Below are positions 46,236 through 56,999 of a stretch of 64,000 bases of DNA, piece by piece. Numbering within the stretch: position 1 is the first letter of the stretch; each line of letters opens with the position of its first letter. The notes below the pieces were generated by a model, which saw only the letters and a list, made by a program, of their open reading frames with translations, had not been told where the DNA came from and did not search any database. Made by a program: the position numbers and the translations under genes. Source of the DNA: Kitagawia praeruptora (Eukaryota; Streptophyta; Magnoliopsida; Apiales; Apiaceae); contig CM075345.1 in NCBI GenBank assembly GCA_037693485.1, forward strand, positions 77,559,001 to 77,623,000, given 5' to 3'.

Positions 46236-47757
46236 ATGCCGATTTGGTCTAAGATGAAGCATCCTTTTAAATTCCCAGGTACTTAAGTTGGTGTTCCTTA
46301 TCAATTCTTTTTTTTTCTTTTTCTTTAAATTTATTGTACTAATTAACCATGCATGCAGAGTTTTATACTTGATGCATGAGAGTAATGTTCATTAAGTTGT
46401 TGTGTTTTATTCATTTTTTAGGCTATACATGTTTTGCTCCATATTACAGTCACATTCAAGTTAAACAACATGTGTTGATTGTTGGTTTTAAAGAACATTG
46501 TTTGTGTTAATTAATCATGGGTTTGATTGAGAAAATACAAACTTAGTAAGATGGCCAAACCCCTTACTCTTCTATTATATTCATAGCTTGATACTTTCTT
46601 TCCTTATCTGCATGTTATTGCCAGGTTTTTGTGGCAAACAAAGTAAAAGTAACTTGGCTGGCAAGCTAAATGTGAATGAAGAGTACAAGGAAGCTTTTAG
46701 AACACAATCTTATGCTGAAATCTGCAACAAAATTCAAGGTCACATGGAAAGGAAAAGCATAGACAACAAGCTATCATCATCATCATCTTCTTCTTCTTCA
46801 TCTTCATCTCCATCTTCTTCTTCTTCGATTCCTCTCTTTATTCATCTCTCCGAAAATTTGTTAGAACCTCGACCACAAAAAATAGACGACATATTCAAAG
46901 GCCATGATCTTCACCCCCTCCTCGTTGATTTTTTCAACGTAACCACGGAGTCGTGCCATTTATGTGAGTTGCTTCTTCGCAGCATTCATCAAGCACGGGC
47001 TAATCATAAAATAATCACGAGAGTAATCAAACTTAACAAGAAAGCTCGAGAAGATCATGATCGATATTGCAAAGCTATTATTCGAGAACTTGCTTCATTT
47101 TCACTGAAGAAGAATCCTCTATCAAGCCTTAGCATGCTTCAGTTCCGCGACAATCATGATAGCAGGAATATTTTGCTTCACGGATTGATGTTACAGTGTC
47201 AAAAAATTACAAGGAGGATAAAAATGAGGAATTTGTTCAAGAAAATTGTGGGGTGTTCAATTGTGGTCGCTTACACTGCAGTGACAATTGCTCTGTTAGT
47301 TCTTGCATTTCATGCCATGGTCGGAATTGTGGCTACTCCAGCATTGCTTAATTTTTTTTTAGGATTTAATACAGTCAATAAGAGAACAAAAGCAACAAGG
47401 AAAGATAAAACGGAGTTGTTATTAAAGGGAAATTCGCGGGAAAGGATGCGGGCACAGCTTGATGTTGCAGCAAAAGGGGTGTTCATATTGATTAATGATT
47501 TCAACACAATGAGTCAGCTGGTGAGGAGGCTAAATGATGAGATTGAACACAGAAAAGCCATTGCTAACATGTGTGTTAGGAATGGGAAGATTGAGGTGCT
47601 GAAGGAGGTTGTGAGGGAGTTTCGAATTGAAGAAAAATGCTTCTTGGAGCAGCTAGAAGAGCTTGAAGATCATATCTATCTGTGCTTTCTCACCATTAAT
47701 AGATCAAGACGATTAGTGGTAGAAGAGCTGGTGCGTGGTGCTAATATCGAATCATAG
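46236..47757 (+). CDS. UPF0496 (DUF677) family protein, two exons
   Basis: Exon 1 is 46236-46278 (MPIWSKMKHPFKFP) and exon 2 is 46625-47757. The intron 46279-46624 has GTACTT...TGCCAG borders, and the split Gly codon joins in frame, giving 391 residues, the usual size for the family. The alternative ATG at 46588 lies in the intron. Early in exon 2, NEEYKEAFRTQSYAEICNKI is the conserved family start. Residues about 62-82 are nearly all Ser. A hydrophobic block at about 220-262 suggests a membrane hairpin, and the C-terminal third is charged and coiled-coil-like. Plant UPF0496 proteins include AT14A-like membrane-associated proteins, and molecular function is poorly known. No break is seen, so this is the one likely functional host gene here. 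Confidence 0.88.
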
Positions 47758-48256
47758 ATGATCTAATTATATAGAAATATTCGATCTTTATTTGTAGGTC
47801 TTATGAAGCACTGGTGCGATGTATGTTCGGTTTGGTTTACTTGTAGGTCTTGTGAAAAGCTAATTATTTGGTGAACAAGTCCATTTCACGTTAAATTTAT
47901 ACTTTTGGTTTATAATGATTTAGGAAACAGGGCTATTTTTGCTTTAAAGGTACTTGTTTTGTTAGTCGGAAATTTTTCTGTAAAAATTATTTGAGATCAG
48001 TGTTCTGATATTCTTTGGCCTGTAATTTATATTACAAGTTATAGGATTCTTGTAATCTTTTCCCCGTACTGTGCTGCTATGGTTGATTATGTAATTATGG
48101 TTTCTTAAATAATTTCTATGAATTTCTAATAACAAGTATCCAAAGTATCCAAAAGCTGGTAAGCAGAGCAAGTTCAGAAACATAACACCAACTTGAGTTG
48201 AGAAGAAGTGTATACAAAAAGTGGCGGGGTGCTTTTGCTTAAATAAAACACACATT
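47758..48256 (+). other. 3' flank of the UPF0496 gene
   Basis: Untranslated and flanking sequence. No gene seen. Confidence 0.5.
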
Positions 48257-48400
48257 TTAAGGTACATTTTAATAATAGTTCTATAACTTATTTTTGATAT
48301 TTTCTTTTTTTTTTGTATAAAAATAGGATTGTTCTATTTTTATACAAAAAAAAAGAAAATATTAAAAATAAGTTATAGAACTATCCTTAAAATGCAACTT
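48257..48400. repeat. Foldback (inverted-repeat) element, MITE-like
   Basis: Arms of about 60-65 bp are almost perfectly complementary around a loop of about 7 bp (GATTGTT, near 48329). A GGGACGGAGGGAATA sequence at about 48446 matches one end of Stowaway-type Tc1/mariner MITEs, but no partner end is visible on the left, so any Stowaway copy is truncated. Confidence 0.7.
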
Positions 48401-48479
48401 AAAATCCTTGCCGGAAATTGGTCCGCAAATGTAAAGAATTACATGGGACGGAGGGAATACAAACTATGAACCCCTCAGC

Positions 48480-48655
48480 TAGGGCTGAGCATTCGGTCGG
48501 TTCGGTCCAGAACCGAACCGAACCGAACCGAACCGAAAGAACCGAATTTTCAATTATTTTAGAACCGAACCGGACCGAATAAACTTCTGAACCGAACCAG
48601 ACCCGAACCGAAATAATTCGGTCAGTTCGGTCCGATCCATAAGAACCGAATTTTT
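48480..48655. repeat. hAT terminal and subterminal repeat array
   Basis: Many direct and inverted CGGTTCGGT/ACCGAACCG units, as expected for transposase binding near hAT ends. Confidence 0.75.
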
Positions 48656-49803
48656 TGACTTTACTAATTTGAGTGTTAAGATTAAGGGTCCAGAACAGCC
48701 ATGCCTACATCATTATTACAAGATAAAACAAGCAGAATTTCAAGTTTAAAGTTCCAACTTACAACCAAAAAGAAGCAATAAAAAACAACTAGAATCTGAA
48801 CTTCATTACTACAGTGCTATTTCAAAAACTGAATTGAACATGAAAATTAAACATGTGCCCTGCAGTCCATGCCATGCCTACATCATTCATTTATAAAAAA
48901 TCCTGATTCATGCTCCAAGCTTGCTTCATGCCCTGTTTTATGCTCCAAGCTTGCTTCATCTGGATTCTGGACAATAAGAGAGCAAAAGGACAATGACACA
49001 ATGAGAATAATGACATGGTATTGTGCTAAATGGTACAAGTGCAAAGAGGAAAAGCCTGAAGCTGTGTCAGATACCGAAACGAACCTCAAGAACTGATGAC
49101 AGAGACCATATATCTATAAGTAAATAATTGTGAGTTAATTGGCTTGTTTATCACCCTGTACTATTTGTAATAAATTAGATTGGATCGATACTAAGTTTAT
49201 TCTTTTCTGCTGTTTTTACTATATCATTGTAATACAAGTACTCTTGGACAGGCCTTGGTTTAATCAAGCAATAAAAAATGGCGACTTTGCTGTTAATCAG
49301 CAGAAAATGGTGACTTTGCTGTTATAATTCTGCACATCACACAATGATGGTTTACCAGTGTTATAATCAGCATTCACTTCCTAGTTTGAAAATGGTGCAT
49401 TTGACAACTCCTTAAAGCTGGAAATTAGAAGCTACACTTCAATTAAACTGATGCAAAATAAGTGTAAAAATTCAATGCTCTTGTAAAGAATGGTTTCTCT
49501 CGTCACTCTTTAAATATGATGGCCCTGCTATGAGACTAATTTGGGTGATGTGTGTGAAATCATATTGGTAGCTGATCTATAAAAAAAGCACAGAATAAGA
49601 TCCTGCAATTGCTAACTGCACAGAATATGATGGCCCTGCAACTGCTAACTTTGTAAAAAATAACCAAACAGAACTGTCTTTAATTTGACAGGCTGCATAC
49701 TTGAATATTGAATAAAAGGATAAGTGTTTATTACCAGTCCAAGTCTATGGCCTTATTTTGAACATTCTCACTGATAGCGAGAGCAGAAAATACTGCAAAG
49801 GAA

Positions 49804-50163
49804 TTAAAGTGACACAATTAAATCACAAGTATTAGTCAACAAGAAGTCGAATGTAAAACAAAAAAGTAATATACCTTCTTCAAACTTTTCAAGGTCTTCA
49901 AAATCTTCTTCAATTGTTTTTGGACGTTTGGCCGATCGCAACCAATCTTGAGCACAAAGTAAACCCTCGATAACTTTAGGTAACAAAGAACTTCTATATG
50001 GATCAAGGACTCTTCCACCGGTACTAAAAGCGGACTCCGATGCTACGGTGGAAATAGGAATTGCTAGTACATCCCGTGCAAGTTGTGAGAGGATTGGAAA
50101 TCTACTTGAATTAACTTTCCACCATTTCAAAATATCAAAATCCTCACTTTTTGACCTCAACCA
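49804..50163 (-). pseudogene. hAT transposase C-terminal dimerisation domain fragment
   Basis: Contains FDILKWWKVNSSRFPILSQL followed by ARDVLAIPISTVASESAFS and GGRVLDPYRSSL, the hallmark of the hAT dimerisation domain. The N-terminal catalytic part is absent. Upstream (right), the frame runs into an expansin exon at about 50165-50172, so the apparent ATG at 50214 is not a hAT start. Confidence 0.88.
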
Positions 50164-50171
50164 CCTCCACC

Positions 50172-50459
50172 TTAAAACTTCACACTGCTTGAGAATGTTT
50201 GACCGAACCGCCAACCGGATGATGCTACATTGTAAAAGGTCTTGGTCACTCCATCAGTAGTGGTGATTCTGAAGAACAAAGCTTGACAATTGAGGTATGC
50301 ATTTGACTGCCAATTTGCTCCCCAATTCCTTGACATTGTCATCCAGTTAGTTTTAGCACCCTTGATTTGCACAGATTTAATGGATCCAGCTCCACCAACA
50401 TTGCTTATTAAAACAAGTTCAAAGTAGTCCATCCCATTAATAGTTAATATATCATTAGA
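50172..50459 (-). pseudogene. Expansin C-terminal exon fragment
   Basis: One frame reads ILTINGMDYFELVLISNVGG, then SRNWGANWQSNAYLN, and ends WRFGQTFSSSVKF with a stop at 50172-50174. This is the C-terminal (CBM63-like) domain of a plant alpha-expansin, with conserved Trp residues and the natural C-terminus. Expansins loosen cell walls. The N-terminal double-psi barrel domain and upstream exons are missing, so this is a fragment. It directly adjoins the hAT fragment. Confidence 0.88.
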
Positions 50460-50689
50460 GAATGTTGCATTAGAAGTTAATTTAAAAAAGAAAATTTCAT
50501 CTAAAAATGGTGTAATTAAAAGAGAAAAATGTAATTTTGAAAATCCCGTGATTGTTACCTTTTATTTATAAGGGTCCCACAAGGATATTAATGATGTGTC
50601 TTTTTATTTAGGAAAGTATGTGATATGTCTTTATTTCAATGGTTAACGGTAGGAAATTCTCCTATAGTTAACTATAGGATCATTAAGCC

Positions 50690-51800
50690 CTAATTAAAAA
50701 AAGTAATTGAAATTTATAATCTGAAAAAAATGTAATTAAAAAAGGTTGTATTAGAATTGATTTTTTTTTTTTATTCAAAAAATTCATATTTTTAATTTGG
50801 ACTCTATCTTGATATCTAGAAATCAGATTAGATGATTTTACAATCCAGGCGAAATTCATAAAATTATCTTTAATTTAGTGATGATCTGATAATTATTATT
50901 CAAATAAAAACACTCAGAATCTCAAAAGAAAATATAATTACGAATTTTTGCATTTATCCTATTCAATGTAGAAGACCTACATTGATAATGCTATTCAATG
51001 TAAAAAAACTTAATTATACATGATTTAAATCACTGACATACACTTGCATTAGAAATGAATTATAAAAATAAGATTATAACCTAAAAAGGATATAATTAAA
51101 AAAGATTATATTAGAATTGAATTTTAAAAAGAAAATTATAATCTGAAAAGAATATAATTAAAAAAAGTTGCATTAGAATTGAATTTTTTTTATTTTTTAT
51201 TAGTATTAAAAAAATCATATTTACTATTTGGGCTATCTTGAGATTTAGAAATCAGATCTGGATGATTTTACAATCCACGCGAAACTCATAAAATTATCTT
51301 TAATTTAGTGATGATTTAATAATTATTATTCAAATAGAAACATTCAGAATCTCGAGAGAATATATAATTACGACCTATTAAATATAGAAGACCTACATTG
51401 ATAATGCTATTGAATGTAAAAAACCTAATTATATATGATTTAAATCATTGACATACACATTTTCGTATTTCAATATAAATACTTTTTTTTACTATTTAGG
51501 TTTATATACCTTACAAATGAGTATCTGTTCTAACAAATCTCGCGGGTGAGCGAGAATCGAACCCAGGATCCTGGGACGACAACATATAAGCCGTTACCAC
51601 TTGAGTAATGGTTCTTATTTATTTTGTCGTACGGAGGACCAGACTACCGATTATCAAACTTTTGGACAAAATCCGTCATACACTTATTATTAAAACTATC
51701 CGTGCAACGCACCACTCCTTTTTTAATATCTATAATTATATTAATATTTTTAATATTTGTATATTATTAATTTACATATCAAATTTTTGTTAAAAAATTG

Positions 51801-51863
<63 letters not shown>

Positions 51864-52130
51864 AGATTTTGCACTTTTAAATTAATATATGTATTTTATC
51901 TTCAATTCTTAAAATTTGATTTGAACGATATTAAAGCCACTTGAAATTAACAAATTAATCATAAATTTAATGATGGTTTAATAATTATTTTCCAATTAGA
52001 ACTACGAACAAACAAAAGAGAGAAGAAATTGACAATTTTTTACACTGAAAATTCTATTCAATTAATGAAATCTAACTATGTTTTGTTTTGATTTTCAAAA
52101 CCCCCTTCTTTAAAACCATCATTAAGAAAA
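50690..52130. repeat. AT-rich repeat family, copy 2 (part direct, part inverted)
   Basis: 50690-51700 matches 37905-38540 inverted and is itself internally duplicated (GATAATGCTATTCAATGTA at about 50976 and 51390). 51712-52120 matches 37450-37880 directly. An AT microsatellite with CATATATA interruptions lies at 51800-51864. Confidence 0.5.
51537..51612 (-). repeat. tRNA-derived SINE-like head
   Basis: On the minus strand ACTCAAGTGGTAACGG resembles a pol III A box, and GGGTTCGATTCTCGC, about 35 bp later, resembles a B box. A true tRNA cloverleaf is not evident. It sits inside the AT-rich repeat copy 2 and is absent from copy 1 at the equivalent point (about 37995). Confidence 0.45.
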
Positions 52131-52555
52131 CTGATCAGGTTTTCATCGAAGTTATAATTTGTCACTATTGAGATTTGGGGTCTATCTCTTATCTAAGATT
52201 TATTATCTACCCTAAATACGGGATTTTTGGTACACTAGTGTTTCACAGATATCGTCTTGAATGTAAAGTGTGGAGCGACCTACACATTTACAACGATTTG
52301 CCTTAATCGAGGCTAAATAACAATTTTTATGTCTTACATAAAATTATTAATAATTTTCTTGCATTTTTTGGGAATCTTTGTTGTGCTCCCAGGCACTTTT
52401 CCTAATTTTTGATTAATTTCATCAAAAATATTTTGGGCTCATTGCCTTTGGGCCCCTTGTTCTATTGGGCCTATGTCTTTTTGGAGTTGGGCCTAAACTT
52501 TTAGCGCTCGAATTTTTCAAACAGGCCTTTTAACCTTAAATTCCTGGCCGATATT

Positions 52556-52845
52556 TAGAAATTTTCTAGTACCCACGGGTATTTTTCTAATTTATTCCTA
52601 ATTTTTTAGGAATTTTCTCGTACCCACAGGTATTTTTCTTATTTATTCCTAATTTTTTAAGAATTTTATGGTACCCACAGGTATTTTTCTTAAGTATTCC
52701 TAATATTTTAGGAATTTTCTAGTACGCACAGATATTTTTCTTAATTATTCCTAATATTTTAGGAATTTTCTGGTATCCACAGGTATTTTTCTTAATTATT
52801 CTTAATATTTTAGGAATTTTCTAGTACCCACAGGTATTTTGGATT
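52556..52845. repeat. 51-bp tandem repeat, about six copies
   Basis: Units read GGAATTTTCTAGTACCCACA plus GGTATTTTTCTTAATTATTCC, with substitutions between copies. Confidence 0.85.
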
Positions 52846-53690
52846 ATTCTCGACAATTTAAATATGCCATTCACGAATTATCTGGTCTTATACGAGACTG
52901 AAATAATTTATGGGATCTCAATCCTACGAAATTTATGATTTTCTGGTGTCATCGGACAATTTCTTGAAAATAATTCGAATATTTTAATCGAAAATATTGA
53001 ATTTGTGCACACATTCATTTCAGGGGGACTATTTCGTAATTTTCCAAGAACATTTTGTCAATTCATAAAGTTTAGAGGCATTTTTGTCAAATCATAAACT
53101 TGAGGGCACTCTTTGCTAACTATAAAAAGGTTGGGGTACTAAGTTGCACTTTGGCAATTCTGCCCCCCCCCCCATTTTCGACCACATTCCGGGTCGACTT
53201 ATCTCGTTTTGAGCAGTCTGATCGACAGATTTTCAATTTTTTTAAAATTTTTTGTTCTTCCTTTTTTTTGTAAATATTATTATTGAATAACAATATTTGT
53301 TTTGTTCGAATTTTGGATTATTTCGATCCCCAAATCGGAGGTGTCCCACTCGGATAAAATTTCACTCGAATATTATTCAACCCTAATATTTTCACAATTA
53401 TTAAGAATTATATTTTTGACAATAATAATAATAATAATAATAATTTTTTCACAATTTTGGAGGGGCCATCAGACCTAATATTTTCGTAATTTAAGATCGT
53501 ATTTTTGACCTTTTTGGCTCCCAAAGCTATGAAATTCGTCCTAAATTGAGGTCTTTCATGCCTGTAGGCACATATAAATTTTCAAAATATATGCATTTTT
53601 TTTCTGTGCAACATGCATAGAAATAATTTTATAAATTATTTCTTATTTTTCAAAATATATTTATTTCAAAAATGCTTCCTAACCCTTTAG
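52846..53690. other. Non-coding AT-rich DNA left of the 80-bp repeats
   Basis: No gene. A plus-strand TATAAAAAG at about 53120 and a C12 run at about 53163 hint at LTR or UTR sequence of a Gypsy element, but I cannot delimit an LTR. Confidence 0.35.
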
Positions 53691-54510
53691 ACCAGAAATC
53701 CTGATCCCGTAGACCAGGAGTTTGATTGAATTATAGGTGTTTTGCGCATCCTAATCAATGGATTTTCGATCGGGGATCCTTATCCCTTGGACCATGAATT
53801 ATGAACCTTTAGATCAGGAATCTTGTCCTCTCAAATCAGGAATCGCAACCCCTTGGACCAGGAATCCTGACCTTTTAGATAAGGATTCTGGTCGAATAAT
53901 GGGCTTTAATTGTACTCCGGACCACGATCCTAGTCGAATTATGGTCCATTTTTATAGTCTGATCGAAGCAATTTCGATCAGGAATCCTGATCCCATAGAT
54001 CCGGATTCCTGATCAGGAATCCTAACCCCTCGGATCAGGATTCTGGATGAATTACGGGCGTTTTCTTCACTTTGGTCGAAGGCTTTTCGATCAGGAATCC
54101 TGATTTATATTTAGACCAGGATCCTGGTCTAATTAAGGCCAATTCGTCACTCTGATCGAAGGCTTTTCGATCAGGAATCCTGATCCATATTTAGACCAGG
54201 ATCCTGATCGAATTAAGGCCGATTCGTCACTCTGATCGAAGGCTTTTCAATCAGGAATCCTGATCCATATTTAGACCAGTATCTTGGTCGAATTAAGGCC
54301 AATTTTTCACTCTGATCGAAGGCTTTTCGATCAGGAATCCTGATCCATATTTAGACTAGGATCCTGGTCGAATTAAGGCCATTTCTTCACTCTGATCGAA
54401 GGCTTTTCGATCAGGAATCCTGATCCATATTTAGACCAGAATCCTGGTCGAATTAAGACCATAAATCAGGAATCCTGACCCCCTAGTTCAGGAATCTTGA
54501 TCCCTTAGTT
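53690..54510. repeat. 80-bp tandem repeats with a GATCAGGAATCCTGATC palindrome
   Basis: Five 80-bp units (anchors TCGAAGGC at about 54076, 54156, 54236, 54316 and 54396), preceded and followed by shorter irregular copies of TCAGGAATCCTGA and ACCAGGATCCTGGTC. Every unit holds two different palindromes. Confidence 0.9.
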
Positions 54511-54619
54511 CAAGAATGCAAAAATATTCATAATTTTTTACTCATTACTCCGAATTGATTTTTGAATATATCAAATCGAATCTCATTCCGAGGTATATCT
54601 TTTTGTGATAGTTTGCTGC

Positions 54620-54805
54620 TTATTGCTCGTATTTTTCGAGCCTTCAATTGAATGGAACGTTGCCTATTCGAGCCTTCATTTGGACGAAACACGACCTTTA
54701 TGAGCCTTCATTTGGGTGGAGTGTGGCCTTTACGAGCCTTTAGTCGGATGGAACGGGGCCTCCATGAGCCTTCAATTGAATGGAACGTGGACTTTTTCAA
54801 GCCTT
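54620..54805. repeat. About 33-bp tandem repeat (GAGCCTTCA units)
   Basis: Five to six degenerate copies of GAGCCTTCATTTGGATGGAA with variable ends. Confidence 0.75.
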
Positions 54806-54899
54806 TGGTTTCTTGGACCTAGAAGCTTGTGGTTTCATCTAACCTTATCTCTACTTAGTGTAATCAGGTGGTGTCTCCTACCCGGATTTTCATATACGA

Positions 54900-55661
54900 T
54901 AAACCTTGAGGTTTGGGGTGTGTCGAATCTAGACATCACATTTTTTCCAAACATTTCCAGCTTGCAAGAACCTCTTTCTTGAATTGTCATCCATTTCTAG
55001 CATTGGGATTGGTGGAAGTCCATATCTATGTATCACGCTTTCCTACAGGAATTGTGTCATTTACTTGGTGGTTATCTTGACTTGGGGTTTGGCCTCAGTC
55101 TTCCTCATGAAAGGATCAATTGCAACTATCAGGAACTTCTTCTAGGCACTTGCCACTGGGAATGAACCAAAAACACCTATCCCCCCACATTGCCATTGGG
55201 AATGGGGGAACGGATGGTTGTCAACGTTTCATGGGATTGATTAACAGTTATGTATTTTTGGACATTGATCGCACATAACTCTTGGCATCAGCCATTACGT
55301 TTGGCCAGCAGAATCCCAATCGGGTCATCTTGTGTGCAAAGGCTCTGCCCCTCGAGTGCTGTCCCCAGATTTCCTCATGGATTTCTTTCAAGGCTAACTC
55401 TGCTTCTTAAGGCCTTAGTGTTTTTACAGACAACTTCCGTGCCTCCAGGGCATTGTCGGGTAACCAACCAGCTTCCTAGTGAGCCATTGTAGGATCTATG
55501 CAACAGCTCCCCACATCTGTAGATGCTATCAACTTTGCATCAATGCTTCGGGTCTCCAAGACTTGAAAGTAAAAACTTCCAATATAATTCTCTATCTCCG
55601 GTGAGGCAAACTTGAATAAGGCACCGGCCTTCACGTTTTCCTCCCTCTGGATGTACTTCAC
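54900..55661 (-). pseudogene. Integrase remnant of element H
   Basis: MKYIQREENVKAGALFKFAS at about 55600-55661 is the RNase H/integrase border. HEEIWGQHSRGRAFAHKMTR then GFCWPNVMADAKSYV (about 55260-55390) is the integrase zinc finger. KKFLIVAIDPFMRKTEAKP (about 55085-55145) is the start of the catalytic core. The first catalytic stretch is damaged. Confidence 0.75.
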
Positions 55662-55699
55662 GTAACACTCAATGAATTGAGTGAAGCTTCAAGTATTTT

Positions 55700-56700
55700 G
55701 CCATGGTTCTAGCCCTGGCCTCGAACTCGTTATTCACTTGTAGTATTATTGATCTTGAGTCTCTACCAACTTTGAGGTTTTTGTCCAGCCTCGTTGTTTG
55801 TCGTTGGGAAATCTAACTTTGGGGCATACTCAAGCATTGACTTAATTTTGTTTTTGATTCTCCATCAAAATTGATTCAATACTCCTTTAGTACCGCTTCT
55901 AGATTCTCATTCTCTTATCCTTTGCCCTCCTAGGGTACTACCACCTGCCCCCCGACTTCTTGGTTGTCAATAGTGTATTCAACCACGAAGTCAGCGAGTG
56001 CTTGGGGATTTATTGTGGTTACTCTATCTCATACAAGACCTTTCTCACGTAACATATGGGTTTCCGAACCTTGTCTTCCTCTTTCACAAGGATGACACTC
56101 AAAGCCATATCAAATACAACCAAGTATAGATACAGTAACTTTTCGTAATTTGGTTATGCCAACACATGGAGTTTCCGTGGCAAGGATTGCTCTACTCTTA
56201 TCGGGGTTGGCCTTAATTTCCATGCTTGGAGACCAGCAAACCCAAAAATTTTCCTGATCCTATGCGGAAGGCGCATTAAGTCAGATTCAATATCTTCTTG
56301 TGGTGCCTTAACACCTCAAACGTCTCATGATAATGCTCGATGTGATGTACCTTATCAAGGCTCTTGATTAAATCGTGGACTTCTACAGTCTTCCCACTAA
56401 GATGCTCAAAGATCTTATTCATCAATCTTCGATATGTCGCCTCTTTGGGTCGTCACCTTTGTTGCATTGGTCAACGTATTGTTCCTTGGTAGGGGAAAGT
56501 AGTCATTGAGACATGCATCTTTCATATCAATGAAGTCAATACACATCCTTCATCCTTTATTGGAAATCCTACCTATTGGAATCAAACTTTCTTTTCTTCC
56601 GCTTCATCGTCTCCCTATTCGGGTGGATGTCTAGTTTAAGTAATTAATTGGGGATCGACCCCTGGCATATCAGCTACTGTCCAAGCAAATACAATGATAT
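55700..56700 (-). pseudogene. RT and RNase H remnants of element H
   Basis: ADMPGVDPQLIT at about 56670, then RMCIDFIDMKDACLNDYFPLP at about 56490-56550 (RT fingers/palm) and YRRLMNKIFEHLSGK near 56420. The YVDD site is unrecognisable. CAFRIGSGKFLGLLVS lies near 56260. Multiple frameshifts. Confidence 0.7.
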
Positions 56701-56999
56701 TCTCTTGTAGGAACGTACCAATTTGCCCCTCACGGGTTCATTCAGCAATGCCCTACGTGGGTAACTTTCCAGGCTCTCCGGGAACTAGGGGAGTGGGGAC
56801 TAAGTCCTTGGTAGGTTTTCCTCTTTGTTTCTCATCTTCTTGGACATTCATGTATTCAATCGGGAGGTCCTGCCCCCCAACTCCATCAGGCCTCAAGGTG
56901 GTCGGATATCAATTCTTTGTTATTGTTTGATCTTTCTTTTATTCATCTTCATTCCTTGTAGGAAATTTGATCTTCAGGTATTAGCTTGAGGCAACCGCC

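Larger units (their letters stand above)
48480..50165 (-). mobile_element. hAT transposon remnant
   Basis: The left end TAGGGCTGAGCATTCGG at 48480 is a typical plant hAT terminus. It is followed by a dense AACCGAACCG/TTCGGTTCGG subterminal array (48490-48650). The minus-strand ORF 49804-50214 carries the hAT C-terminal dimerisation region. No matching right terminus was found. The DNA between 48660 and 49800 has no recognisable coding content; a TGCTCCAAGCTTGCTTCAT direct repeat is at 48908-48958. Confidence 0.75.

Noticed and set aside
51530..51615. tRNA gene
   Set aside because: Has A-box-like and B-box-like parts, but I could not pair an acceptor stem, and it sits in a repeat. Listed as SINE-like instead.
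53100..53180. LTR promoter for element H (TATAAAAAG at 53120)
   Set aside because: It points in the plus direction, opposite to H, and no TG...CA ends could be placed around it.
53690..54510. CRISPR-like array
   Set aside because: Adjacent tandem units without unique spacers in plant nuclear DNA; a minisatellite.
54620..54982. 88-codon plus-strand ORF at 54716-54982
   Set aside because: Starts in the 33-bp tandem repeat and runs antisense through integrase remnants of H.
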